Of a stretch of DNA of 64,000 bases, positions 36,041 to 44,437 are shown piece by piece. Source of the stretch: Nitratireductor sp. (GTDB lineage: Bacteria; Pseudomonadota; Alphaproteobacteria; Rhizobiales; Rhizobiaceae); NCBI RefSeq assembly GCF_017794765.1, contig NZ_CP051236.1, positions 2,369,948-2,433,947 on the forward strand, in the 5' to 3' direction. The notes under the pieces are model-generated. The model ran no database searches, was not told the origin of the DNA, and worked only from the letters and a program-made list of their open reading frames with translations. How positions within the stretch are numbered: the stretch's first letter is position 1; each line of letters opens with the position of its first letter. Both the position numbers and the translations under genes were made by a program.

Positions 36041-38107
36041 TTATCCTCCAAAACGCACGGTTGCACCGAGCTTTACGGTCAGACCAGGCTGCGCATGCAT
36101 GCCATCGGAGACGTCGGCTATCGGCAGCACGTACCGCTTATCGAAAAGGTTGTCGACGCGGAAATCAAACCGGAGGTTTTCGTTGGGTTGATAGTTGGCG
36201 TAGAGATTCACCAGGGTATAATCTTCTGCAAAGGTCGATCCGCTGGGTGTCTTGTTGAACTCGACTTCGCCACCGAGTGTCAGGCGGCGTTCGAGGAAAC
36301 GCATCCCTCCATCGAGCGTCACGCTGGCCGAAGGTATGGTCGTAAGGTCGGAGCGCACGCCGTCCCGGTCTGTCTGGTGTCCGTCAATGATGGAAATTCC
36401 CAGGCCTGCAAAGTAGCGCCCGGCGTCGTAGCGACTCTCCAGTTCAAATCCCTGAATCTCTGCAGCATAGACGTTCTGATACTGCGCACACATGGTGTGC
36501 CCGAGACTGGCGCACTCACTGCCCGGAATTGCCGGGAAGGTGGGTATCGTGATGTAGTCGTCGATATCGTTATGGAAATAGGCTGCCTTGATCCGGAGTG
36601 TATCCTCGGCATTGAAGAGGCCGTCAGCCTTGTAGTTCACCCCGGCTTCCCACGTCTTCCCTGTTTCGGGCTTCAAATCGGGATTTGGCAGGAATGCGAA
36701 GCTGAAGCCAGGGAACGAGTGCCCACCGGTGATATACGCCTCGGAAGTGTTGGGTGCCCGATAACCTTCGGAATAAGAGCCGTAGATCTGAAGGCCGGAC
36801 AGGGCCCCCTCGTTGAACGGCGAAACACCGACACTGAGACGAGGAGAGAAACGGTCGCCAGAGCTTTTCTCAGAAGCCTCAAGCTCGTAGGAATCGTATC
36901 TTACACCAGCAACGATCTCGAGCCAGTCATAGGAAAGTTTGTCCTGCACATAGGCCCCCCACACACGTCTTGTGCCGGTTGGATTGTAGCTGTCCGATCC
37001 GCCAGAAGCCGCGCTGGAGGTGAAATCGTCATAGACCCAGTCGCCGCCGACGGTCAGTTCATGGGCAAACATCCCGGTATCGAAGTAGGATGTGTTCCAG
37101 ATGTCGAAACTGGTCGTTCGCAAGTCGTAAGCGGATGTGCCGGGGCGAGAGCCTGTGTCAGTCTGGGTCAGATCTATATTGTTGACGGCAGCCTTGACAT
37201 TGAGGTTCAGCCACTTCTCTTCGGCGTCGGACAGCTTGAACTCACCCGTGAATGTGTCGCTGTCGAGCAGATAGTCTCGCGTTTCGGTCGAAGACCAGTC
37301 ATCGCGAGACCCGGTCCAGCCCAGTGTCAGTTCGCTGTTCTCGGTCGGTCTGATGGTTCCTTTGAGGTGGCCACTCAGCACGTCAAAGCCTGAATTGTCG
37401 ACGCGCGTCCCGTCACCATCCTTGTAGTCGCCATAGTCGCGCCAAACGATGTTGCCGAGAATGGACGCAGCTTCGTTGAAGCGATAGGCGCCGATCGCGC
37501 TGGTGGTCCAGCCGGAACCGTTCGATTCATAGCGACCCGTAAGCGACAGGGCGTAATTCTCGTCATCACGCAGGAAGTCATCCGGTTTTTTTGTCTCGAA
37601 ATAGACAACGCCGCCAATCGCGCCCGATCCGAACGTGTTTGCGCTCGGTCCGCGAATAACGTCCACCTGCTGGATGAGCATTGGGTCGAGCCAGAACATG
37701 CGGGAGACGTCGTGACCGGCCTTGTGGAAGTTCTGACGTGCGCCATCCACGATGACAGAGACGCGGCCGGCGTCCTGAAGGCCGCGGATGTTGATGTTGC
37801 TGACCGCCGGGCGGCCATCCGAGTAGACCGTGATCCCTGGAACACCGAAAAAGACGTCGTTGGCGTTGGTTGCCATACGGCGGTCGAGCTCTTCGCCGCT
37901 GATCTGGCTTACCGAAGCCATGGTTTCCAGAGCGCTTTCGCCGGTTCTGCTAACCACCGTTATGCGGTCGAGAAGGGTGACCCTGCCCGATGCCTCCGAC
38001 AAAACCACCGGCGTTTCCTCCGCGCCGGCGTTCACCGCAAGGACCAGTGTCGCCATTGACGTTCCGCACAGCAGACCAAGGCTCGTGTATCGCGTGTAAT
38101 TCCGCAT
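36041..38107 (-). CDS. hmuR: TonB-dependent haem/haemoglobin receptor
   Basis: Outer-membrane receptor of 688 residues. It has a signal peptide, a plug domain (DRITVVSRTGES, the TonB box region, then VIRGPSANTFGSGAIGG) and a 22-strand barrel ending in the C-terminal aromatic signature GLTVKLGATVRFGG. The YRAPNTSEAYI and NPDLKPETGKTWEAGVNY segments are typical of the haemoglobin/haem receptor subgroup. It leads the operon that includes exbB/exbD/tonB and diverges from hmuPSTUV, so haem is the likely ligand. The start MRNYTRYTSLG at 38107 is favoured over an upstream ATG. Confidence 0.93.
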   Translation of the reverse strand: MRNYTRYTSLGLLCGTSMATLVLAVNAGAEETPVVLSEASGRVTLLDRITVVSRTGESALETMASVSQISGEELDRRMATNANDVFFGVPGITVYSDGRPAVSNINIRGLQDAGRVSVIVDGARQNFHKAGHDVSRMFWLDPMLIQQVDVIRGPSANTFGSGAIGGVVYFETKKPDDFLRDDENYALSLTGRYESNGSGWTTSAIGAYRFNEAASILGNIVWRDYGDYKDGDGTRVDNSGFDVLSGHLKGTIRPTENSELTLGWTGSRDDWSSTETRDYLLDSDTFTGEFKLSDAEEKWLNLNVKAAVNNIDLTQTDTGSRPGTSAYDLRTTSFDIWNTSYFDTGMFAHELTVGGDWVYDDFTSSAASGGSDSYNPTGTRRVWGAYVQDKLSYDWLEIVAGVRYDSYELEASEKSSGDRFSPRLSVGVSPFNEGALSGLQIYGSYSEGYRAPNTSEAYITGGHSFPGFSFAFLPNPDLKPETGKTWEAGVNYKADGLFNAEDTLRIKAAYFHNDIDDYITIPTFPAIPGSECASLGHTMCAQYQNVYAAEIQGFELESRYDAGRYFAGLGISIIDGHQTDRDGVRSDLTTIPSASVTLDGGMRFLERRLTLGGEVEFNKTPSGSTFAEDYTLVNLYANYQPNENLRFDFRVDNLFDKRYVLPIADVSDGMHAQPGLTVKLGATVRFGG

Positions 38108-38185
38108 ATTCCAGATTCTCCAGCAATCAAACACAGCAAATGGCCGGCTGGCGCTGGCTTGCCGACGATTATCCGGCTAGGAAAT

Positions 38186-38197
38186 TTATCTTGATAA
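38186..38197. promoter_or_regulatory. Dyad upstream of the haem receptor
   Basis: TTATC-TT-GATAA inverted repeat about 80 bases upstream of the receptor start, in an AT-rich patch of the hmuR/hmuP divergent region. It could be part of the receptor promoter or an iron-regulator site; no consensus is met fully. Confidence 0.35.
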
Positions 38198-38229
38198 TTC
38201 CACTCCGGTATTGCGGTGGCTATAAAATA

Positions 38230-38244
38230 TGATAATAAAAGTCA
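38230..38244. promoter_or_regulatory. Candidate RirA (iron-responsive) box
   Basis: TGATAATAAAAGTCA matches TGA-N9-TCA, the core of the rhizobial iron-responsive operator bound by RirA. It sits between the divergent haem receptor and hmuP in an AT-rich stretch, and rirA itself lies at 42566. RirA represses iron and haem uptake when iron is plentiful. Match by eye only. Confidence 0.55.
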
Positions 38245-38317
38245 AGAAAGCGAATGGCAGAAAACATGCTGTCGATGTGAGCCCAAGCCAGTGACATGAA
38301 AATGGAGGTTCTTTCCA

Positions 38318-38518
38318 ATGAAGACCTATTTGTCGATCGACCCGCGCGGACAGGCAGACATACAGCATCTGGCCGTCAGGCAAGGTGGCGTTACGCCTGA
38401 CCGGACAATTTCCAGCACGGATCTGTTCGGAGGTCGCCGCGAAATCGGGATCGAGCATCATGGCGCGTATTACCGCCTGAAGATCACCCGTCAGGGAAAG
38501 CTGATTCTCAACAAATAG
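38318..38518 (+). CDS. hmuP: HemP/HmuP haem-uptake regulator-like protein
   Basis: Small protein of 66 residues whose C-terminal half, SSTDLFGGRREIGIEHHGAY followed by YRLKITRQGKLILNK, matches the HemP/HmuP family. In Bradyrhizobium and Sinorhizobium HmuP is needed for haem-receptor expression and acts as a co-activator with Irr. It is the first gene on its strand, directly before hmuS, and diverges from the receptor gene it probably controls. Confidence 0.92.
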   Translation: MKTYLSIDPRGQADIQHLAVRQGGVTPDRTISSTDLFGGRREIGIEHHGAYYRLKITRQGKLILNK

Positions 38519-38527
38519 GTTTGTGGA

Positions 38528-39586
38528 ATGAATGTTCATACAGCACGCGCGCCCGAGGCGATCAGGCGCGCCCGTGATGAAAACCCCAAAATGCGCGAGC
38601 GGGACCTGGCCGAGATGCTGGGCATTTCGGAAGCAGAATTGCTTGCCGCGCATGTGGGCCATGGCGTGACCCGTATCGAGCCGCGCGTCTCCGACCTTCT
38701 TCCGGCCCTTGAAACCGTCGGCGAGGTCATGGCTCTGACCCGAAATGAGAGCGCCGTTCATGAAAAGGTCGGTGTTTACGAGAAAATCACTGTTGGCGCG
38801 CAGCACGCACTTGTTCTGGGGCGCGACATTGATCTGCGAATTTTTCCCTCCCGCTGGTCGTTTGGCTTTGCGGTGGAAAAGCGCGATGGCGATGATGTCC
38901 GGCGCAGCCTGCAGTTTTTCGACAAGGCCGGTAATGCCGTGCACAAGGTGCATTTGAGGCCGAAATCGAACCTCTACGCCTATCAGAAGCTGGTCGAAGT
39001 CCTTCTTCATCCCGATCAGCAGGCTCCGCTCGATATTCAGGCCGATAAGATCGTGGAGGAGATCGCCACCGACGAACTGCCGGCGGCGGATGTCCTGCGC
39101 GAACGCTGGAGCGCAATGACGGATGTGCATCAGCTCTTTAACATTCTGCGCAAGTTGAACCTGACGCGTCATCAGGCCGTTCACCTGATCGGTGAGGACT
39201 ATGCCTGGCGATTGCAGGAGGATGCCCTGACGCAGATGCTGCATGCATCGGTCCGCGACGCCGTGCCGATCATGTGTTTCGTCGGCAGCAGCGGTTGCAT
39301 CCAGATTCATACTGGCGTGATCGAGACAGTGAAGCCGATGGGGCCATGGATCAACATTCTCGATCCAGGCTTCAATCTCCATCTGCGAACCGACCACGTG
39401 AAGGAACTGTGGGCCGTCCGCAAGCCGACCAGGGACGGACACGTCACGTCGATCGAGGCTTATGGAGCGGATGGGCAGTTGATCGCCCAATTCTTCGGAG
39501 AGCGCCTCGAAGGCCATGCCGAGCGAACGGATTGGCGCTCCATGGTTGAAGGTTTGCCGCGGCTCGAATGCCGGCAGGTGGCCTGA
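38528..39586 (+). CDS. hmuS: Haem-degrading/haem-trafficking factor
   Basis: HmuS/HemS-family cytoplasmic protein of 352 residues, an internal duplication of a haem-binding domain. Landmarks are IRRARDENPKMRERDLAEML at the N-terminus and the second-half counterpart around VPIMCFVGSSGCIQIHTG with the phrase NILDPGFNLHLR. It accepts imported haem and, depending on the homologue, degrades it. It follows hmuP by nine bases and precedes hmuTUV. Confidence 0.94.
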   Translation: MNVHTARAPEAIRRARDENPKMRERDLAEMLGISEAELLAAHVGHGVTRIEPRVSDLLPALETVGEVMALTRNESAVHEKVGVYEKITVGAQHALVLGRDIDLRIFPSRWSFGFAVEKRDGDDVRRSLQFFDKAGNAVHKVHLRPKSNLYAYQKLVEVLLHPDQQAPLDIQADKIVEEIATDELPAADVLRERWSAMTDVHQLFNILRKLNLTRHQAVHLIGEDYAWRLQEDALTQMLHASVRDAVPIMCFVGSSGCIQIHTGVIETVKPMGPWINILDPGFNLHLRTDHVKELWAVRKPTRDGHVTSIEAYGADGQLIAQFFGERLEGHAERTDWRSMVEGLPRLECRQVA

Positions 39587-39701
39587 GTGTAATTTTGGGG
39601 AAGGGGAGCGTGGCTCTCCATTCCCTTTTGGCGAACTCAGAAATTGGGATGGTCTCGTGCATTACGAAAAACAGCCAAGGATCCAGACAAGATGGCGGGC
39701 C

Positions 39702-40616
39702 ATGCGTGAAGCGCTTTCGTCAATGACGCGAAGAGGGCTGGGGCGGCTGGCGGTGACTACACTTGCTGCTCTAGGCGCAGCTTTCACGCCGGCCACCGCA
39801 GACGAGGCAGTGGGGCCATTTGCCGATGCCTCGAAGCTGGTGGCGGTTGGTGGTGCCATAACCGAGATCATCTACAGCCTTGGCGAAGAGGAGAGGCTCG
39901 TTGCTCGGGACACGACCAGCACCTATCCACCAGAAGCGAAGAAACTGCCTGACATCGGTTACCTGCGCGCGCTCTCACCTGAGGGGGTGCTCTCCGTGGG
40001 GCCAAGCGCTATTCTGGCCATGGAGGGAAGTGGCCCGGTCGAGACCATGGATGCGCTCAGGACATCCCGCATCCCCGTGGTCATGGTGCCGGAGGGCTAT
40101 GACCGGGACGCGATCCTGCGCAAGATTCGCGTGGTTGGAGCGGCGTTGAACGTGGAAGCAAAGGCAGAAGCGCTCGCCAGTCAGGTGCAGGCGGATCTCG
40201 ACGCCGCCCAGAGGGAAGCGCAAACGCAAGCTGATGGAAAGCGTGTGCTCTTTGTGCTCAGCATGCAGGGCGGCCGGGTCATGGCTGCAGGCAAGAACAC
40301 TGCCGCAGACGGGATCATCCGCATGGCGGGAGCTGAGAACGCGATGGACAGGTTCTCCGGCTATCGTCAGGTTTCGGCGGAAGCAGTGATCTCGGCTGCA
40401 CCCGATGTGGTCCTGATGATGGCCCGGGGTGGCGCGGATCATCTTGCGTCTGAAGATGTTCTTTCCCACCCTGCGATTGCCAGCACGCCCGCCGGTGAGA
40501 ACAGGGCACTGATTCGAATGGACGGATCCTATCTGCTGGGTTTTGGACCGCGAACCGCGGAAGCGGTGCGTGATCTCGCTCGCGCTTTGCAGCGGACGGA
40601 AACGGTAACCGACTGA
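39702..40616 (+). CDS. hmuT: Haem ABC transporter periplasmic binding protein
   Basis: Haem-binding protein of about 304 residues with an N-terminal signal peptide (GLGRLAVTTLAALGAAFTPA). Typical segments are KLVAVGGAITEIIYSLGEEE and LPDIGYLRALSPEGVLSVGP, shared by HmuT/PhuT proteins. The start is uncertain: ATG at 39702, ATG at 39723, and GTG at 39657 are all in frame, and none has a strong ribosome binding site; the first two give the cleanest signal peptide. It ends one base before the permease start. Confidence 0.9.
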   Translation: MREALSSMTRRGLGRLAVTTLAALGAAFTPATADEAVGPFADASKLVAVGGAITEIIYSLGEEERLVARDTTSTYPPEAKKLPDIGYLRALSPEGVLSVGPSAILAMEGSGPVETMDALRTSRIPVVMVPEGYDRDAILRKIRVVGAALNVEAKAEALASQVQADLDAAQREAQTQADGKRVLFVLSMQGGRVMAAGKNTAADGIIRMAGAENAMDRFSGYRQVSAEAVISAAPDVVLMMARGGADHLASEDVLSHPAIASTPAGENRALIRMDGSYLLGFGPRTAEAVRDLARALQRTETVTD

Positions 40617-40617
40617 G

Positions 40618-41718
40618 ATGGCGTTACGTGACGATGTCGCATCCGCGCCCGGTTGGCGGTGGCAGGCCGTGGCGGGCGGTGACCGTTCGGCGCGGGCACG
40701 GGCGGTAATCCTGGCCCTTGTGGTGCTTTATGCGCTTTTGTTCGTCTTCAGTCTTGGATGGGGCGCATCCGAAACATCCTTGTGGGTTGTGCTGTCGGAA
40801 TGGCTGGGCGGCGGGGCAGATGCCCTTTCACTGCGCGATCGTGTGGTGATCGGCGACATTCGGCTGCCGCGTGTGGTTCTTGGAAGCCTGATCGGCGCTT
40901 CGCTGGCGGTTTCCGGCGCTGTCATGCAGGGCCTGTTTCGCAATCCGCTGGCTGACCCGGGTATTGTCGGTGTCGGCTCCGGAGCCGGGCTAGGTGCCAT
41001 AATTGTCATCGTTCTCGGCAACACGGTGCTGGCACCGGTAGTCGGCATGTTTGGAATTTACGCACTGCCGCTGGCCGCCTTCTGTGGCGGGGTCGTGTCG
41101 ACCCTGCTTCTTTACCGGGTGGCAACGCGGCGTGGCCAGACCTCCATCGCCACCATGCTTCTGGCCGGCATTGCGCTCGGCGCATTGGCGGGCGCCTTGT
41201 CGGGCATTTTCGTCTATGTCGCCGACGATCAGGAGCTGCGAGACCTGACATTCTGGGGGCTCGGCTCGCTGGCAGGAGCAAGCTGGACCAAGATCTGGGC
41301 CGCGGGACCGATCATTCTTGCAGCTCTGGGGGCAGCGCCATTTCTGGCGCGTGGACTTGATGCCATGGTTTTGGGGGAGGCGACAGCGCACCATCTTGGC
41401 GTGCGCGTCCAGCGGGTAAAGAATTGTGCGATTCTGGCCGTAGCGGCCGCAACAGGGGCTTCGGTTGCGGTGGCCGGCAGCATCGGTTTCGTCGGCATCG
41501 TCGTGCCGCATCTCCTGCGCCTGACCATCGGTCCCGAACATCGTTACCTTCTGCCAGCCTCAGCGCTTCTGGGGGCGGTGCTTCTGCTGGTGGCCGATGC
41601 GATCAGTCGCGTTGTCGTGGCACCCGCCGAACTCCCTATCGGCATTGTAACGGCGACACTGGGTGCCCCGTTCTTCCTTTGGATATTGTTGCGCCAGAGA
41701 GGGATTCTGGATCTGTGA
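40618..41718 (+). CDS. hmuU: Haem ABC transporter permease
   Basis: FecCD-family inner-membrane permease of 366 residues with about ten hydrophobic helices. Conserved segments are SLAVSGAVMQGLFRNPLADP, FWGLGSLAGASWTKIW and VGIVVPHLLRLTIGPEHR. It transports haem from HmuT into the cytoplasm. Its stop codon shares one base with the ATG of hmuV. Confidence 0.95.
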   Translation: MALRDDVASAPGWRWQAVAGGDRSARARAVILALVVLYALLFVFSLGWGASETSLWVVLSEWLGGGADALSLRDRVVIGDIRLPRVVLGSLIGASLAVSGAVMQGLFRNPLADPGIVGVGSGAGLGAIIVIVLGNTVLAPVVGMFGIYALPLAAFCGGVVSTLLLYRVATRRGQTSIATMLLAGIALGALAGALSGIFVYVADDQELRDLTFWGLGSLAGASWTKIWAAGPIILAALGAAPFLARGLDAMVLGEATAHHLGVRVQRVKNCAILAVAAATGASVAVAGSIGFVGIVVPHLLRLTIGPEHRYLLPASALLGAVLLLVADAISRVVVAPAELPIGIVTATLGAPFFLWILLRQRGILDL

Positions 41719-42530
41719 TGGCGATAGAGGTCGATAATCTTTCAGTGCGGGTAGGACGCAAGCCGATACTCCGCAATGTGTCGCTGTCGGTAAAGCCCGG
41801 TACCGTGACGGCGATCGTTGGTCCCAACGGATCGGGCAAGACCACATTTCTGAAGGCCATCTCCGGCGATCTTCCCTTTGAAGGCGAGGTGCTGATCAAT
41901 GGGGAAGCACTGCAAGGCATGGAGCCTTGGCAGGCTGCCGCGCATCGGGCCGTCCTGCCGCAGGCAAGCGCGCTCGCGTTTCCCTATACAGTGCGTGAAG
42001 TGGTGAAACTGGGGCTTCTGGGCGGGCGGTCAGGAGCGAGCCCGGCCGAGCAGAGAAAACTTCCCGAGATGGCGTTGGAGCGCGTTGACCTTTCAGGGTT
42101 TGCCGGACGCTTTTATCAGGAGCTTTCGGGCGGGGAGCAGCAGCGCGTCCAGCTCGCACGCGTCCTTTGCCAGGTCTGGAGGCCGGTGCTCGACGGCAGA
42201 CCGCGCTACCTTCTGCTTGACGAGCCGGTTTCAAGCCTCGACATCAAGCACCAGCTCATCATCATGGACATTGCGGCAGGGTTCGCAGCCTCCGGCGGTG
42301 GTGTGCTCGCGGTTCTACACGATCTTAATCTTACGGCGCGCTTCGCCGATCAGGTAGCAATGATGCACCGCGGGACGGTGGTTGCGGCGGGAACGCCTGC
42401 CGATGTCTTCAACGACGGGCTTGTGTCCGATGTCTTTGAGTGCCGAATTCAGGTGGGTGTGCCGCCTGCCGAAAATCGGCCCTATGTATTGCCGCAATCC
42501 GCGCAGATCCCGTCGCGACATCCGTTTTGA
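41718..42530 (+). CDS. hmuV: Haem ABC transporter ATPase
   Basis: ATP-binding protein of 270 residues with Walker A VGPNGSGKTTFLKAI, signature LSGGEQQRVQLARVL, Walker B YLLLDEPVSSLD and the H-loop histidine in VLHDLNLTARFAD. The start ATG overlaps the hmuU stop; the longer upstream frame is discarded. It completes hmuPSTUV. Confidence 0.95.
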   Translation: MAIEVDNLSVRVGRKPILRNVSLSVKPGTVTAIVGPNGSGKTTFLKAISGDLPFEGEVLINGEALQGMEPWQAAAHRAVLPQASALAFPYTVREVVKLGLLGGRSGASPAEQRKLPEMALERVDLSGFAGRFYQELSGGEQQRVQLARVLCQVWRPVLDGRPRYLLLDEPVSSLDIKHQLIIMDIAAGFAASGGGVLAVLHDLNLTARFADQVAMMHRGTVVAAGTPADVFNDGLVSDVFECRIQVGVPPAENRPYVLPQSAQIPSRHPF

Positions 42531-42565
42531 CGAAGGGACTGCAGTGTGGGACGACCTTCCGGATT

Positions 42566-43027
42566 CTAGCGCGCGGCAGCACGCTCGGGTAAATCATCAA
42601 GGCCAAGACGTAATCGCATATCCGGCCTGGCCACCGCGAGATCGCTGATTGTGTAGCCGGCCAGAACCTCGAAGAAGGCGTTCAGGGCTTTGCGCAGCGC
42701 TTCATTCAGGCCGCAGCTCTCGACAAGCGGGCAGTCGGCGTCGTCATTCTCGAAGCACTCAGCCATTGCGAAATTGTCTTCCGTCACCCGAACCACGTCG
42801 AACAAGGTTATCTCCTCGGCCGGCTTTGCAAGACGAACGCCACCATGGCGCCCCCGCACGGTTTCGACAAAGCCGTGCTCGACGAGTGGCTGCAGGATCT
42901 TGAACAGGAAAAGATCGGATAGGGAGTATGCTTCGGCGATGTCGGAGATGCGGCTGAGCCGGCCTTCATTGGCGGCGCAATACATCAGAATCCGGATCGC
43001 ATAATTGGTTTGTCGCGTTAGGCGCAT
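42566..43027 (-). CDS. rirA: Iron-responsive Rrf2-family regulator
   Basis: Rrf2-type regulator of 153 residues with an N-terminal winged helix (RLTRQTNYAIRILMYCAANE, then GVRLAKPAEEITLFDVVR) and three cysteines at 91, 99 and 105, the spacing seen in RirA and able to hold an iron-sulfur cluster. RirA represses iron and haem uptake genes in Rhizobiaceae when iron is sufficient. Its place beside the haem locus supports the call. It faces hmuV tail to tail. Confidence 0.93.
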   Translation of the reverse strand: MRLTRQTNYAIRILMYCAANEGRLSRISDIAEAYSLSDLFLFKILQPLVEHGFVETVRGRHGGVRLAKPAEEITLFDVVRVTEDNFAMAECFENDDADCPLVESCGLNEALRKALNAFFEVLAGYTISDLAVARPDMRLRLGLDDLPERAAAR

Positions 43028-43068
43028 AACAGTCCTTTCACATATCGTTCCCGCAATATGGCTTATTG

Positions 43069-43085
43069 TTTAGAATAATTCCAGA
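43069..43085. promoter_or_regulatory. Candidate Irr box (iron control element) upstream of rirA
   Basis: TTTAGAATAATTCCAGA, about 40 bases before the rirA start, resembles the Irr-bound iron control element (TTTAGAA, short spacer, TTCTAAA) with a perfect left half and mismatches in the right half. Irr repression of rirA is known in Rhizobiales. Match by eye. Confidence 0.5.
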
Positions 43086-43303
43086 GTGACTCGGCTCAAA
43101 TCTGATAATGTCGATCAACTTTATGCTGATGAAGGCCTTCATCGCAATTTTGCCTTGCGCCAAGCCCTCCTTGTTATTTGTGCTGCAATGCACAATATTC
43201 GGGGTCATTATGGGAAGCGGTCCGCGATGGAACCAGCGTCGAAGCCGCTTTTCCAGCGACTATCGGGATTTGCACGCGAAATTATCTCAGAAAGGCCGGG
43301 CCC

Positions 43304-43768
43304 ATGAACGCGCATGTGTTGGAAGCGGAGATCGGCGGGGCTCCCACAATCTCCGAGTGGGTGGTCGTGGACCAGTCGATGATCGACCGTTTCGCCGACT
43401 GCACCAACGATCACCAGTGGATACATGTGGACCGCGAGCGTACAGAGCGCGAAAGCCCGTTTGGCAAGCCCGTGGCGCACGGCTTCCTCACGCTCTCGCT
43501 TTTATCGAGCCTGTCTTACGATTGCGGCGCGTGGCCGGTGCATCTGGGCACAATCATCAATTACGGGCTCGACCGGCTGCGCTTTCTGGCGCCGGTCAAG
43601 GCCGGTAGCCGCGTGCGGCTGCGCAGCACGCTAAAGGGCATCGAGGAAAAGGCGCCGGGCCGGCTTCTCATTCGCCATCACGGCGAGGTGGAAATCGAGG
43701 GCGAGGAAACGCCCGCACTTGCCGCTGAAACCATCATCATGCTGATTCTGGAGGAAAAGGCCGCCTGA
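43304..43768 (+). CDS. MaoC-family dehydratase
   Basis: Hot-dog-fold (R)-specific hydratase of 154 residues. The catalytic loop is DRFADCTNDHQWIHVDRERT, with the Asp/His pair, and the substrate tunnel part is GKPVAHGFLTLSLLSSL. It hydrates or dehydrates acyl-CoA or acyl-ACP thioesters. The start MNAHVLEAEIGG at 43304 is preferred to earlier in-frame starts. Its gene is isolated, so the pathway is unknown. Its last bases form the left arm of a hairpin. Confidence 0.9.
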   Translation: MNAHVLEAEIGGAPTISEWVVVDQSMIDRFADCTNDHQWIHVDRERTERESPFGKPVAHGFLTLSLLSSLSYDCGAWPVHLGTIINYGLDRLRFLAPVKAGSRVRLRSTLKGIEEKAPGRLLIRHHGEVEIEGEETPALAAETIIMLILEEKAA

Positions 43769-43776
43769 GCGGCCTT
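43757..43776 (-). terminator. Hairpin terminator between MaoC and isomerase genes
   Basis: AAGGCCGC and GCGGCCTT pair perfectly around CTGA, which contains the MaoC stop codon. Read on the minus strand the stem ends in a TTTT run, as expected for a terminator of the isomerase/hydrolase genes ending at 43786. Confidence 0.6.
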
Positions 43777-43785
43777 CCGGTTGAA

Positions 43786-44436
43786 TTATTCCGCGTCGGG
43801 CTGGTTCATCGGCGCGGCCTTCCGGAACGCTTCAAGTTCCATGCAGGCGTCGTTGATACGCTGGATGACGGGAAAGGGCGCCATGTCGACGTCGAAGCGC
43901 TTGTTGTTCGCCACCTGTGCAACGAGGCAGATATCGGCCATGGTCGGCGCATCGCCGTGGCAGAAGACGCCGGTCTGCGGGCTCTCGGTCAGCATCCTTT
44001 CAAGCGGTTCGAACGTGGCGTTCACCCAGTGGCGGAACCATGCGCCGACTTCCGCATCGTCTGCGCCGTAACGCTCCTTCAGCGCGTTCAGAATGCGCAG
44101 ATTGTTCACCGGATGGATTTCACAGGCGATCATCTGGGAGAGCATGCGAACCCGCGCGCGCCCAGGCGCATCGGCAGGCAGGAGCGGGGGCTCGGGCGCC
44201 GTCTCGTCCAGAAACTCCATGATCGCCATGGACTGCGCGATCATCGTACCGTCGCTCCACACAAGCGCCGGAACGAGGCCCTGCGGGTTGACCGAGAGAT
44301 AGGCCTCACCGCGATGCTCGCCGTGGCGCAGATGATGCGCGGCATAGCGATAGTCGATGCCCTTCATGGCAAGCGCGATGCGTACCCTGAAGGAGGTGGA
44401 GGAGCGGAAATAGTTGTGCAGGACGATGTCGCTCAT
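43786..44436 (-). CDS. Zeta-class glutathione transferase: maleylacetoacetate/maleylpyruvate isomerase
   Basis: Protein of 216 residues: thioredoxin-like N-terminal domain with the zeta-class motif YFRSSTSFRVRIALAMKGI, and a helical C-terminal domain with GDAPTMADICLVAQVANN. Zeta-class enzymes isomerise cis to trans forms of maleylacetoacetate (tyrosine route) or maleylpyruvate (gentisate route) using glutathione. It follows a fumarylacetoacetase-family gene by one base, so the two act in sequence. The short hydrolase favours the gentisate route, but no ring-cleaving dioxygenase is present. Confidence 0.9.
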   Translation of the reverse strand: MSDIVLHNYFRSSTSFRVRIALAMKGIDYRYAAHHLRHGEHRGEAYLSVNPQGLVPALVWSDGTMIAQSMAIMEFLDETAPEPPLLPADAPGRARVRMLSQMIACEIHPVNNLRILNALKERYGADDAEVGAWFRHWVNATFEPLERMLTESPQTGVFCHGDAPTMADICLVAQVANNKRFDVDMAPFPVIQRINDACMELEAFRKAAPMNQPDAE

Positions 44437-44437
44437 C

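Noticed and set aside
36095..37393. 432-codon plus-strand frame
   Set aside because: Lies wholly opposite the haem receptor gene, which has complete plug and barrel features.
43086..43307. 73-codon frame upstream of the MaoC gene
   Set aside because: Weak start context, overlaps the probable promoter region, and no recognisable features.
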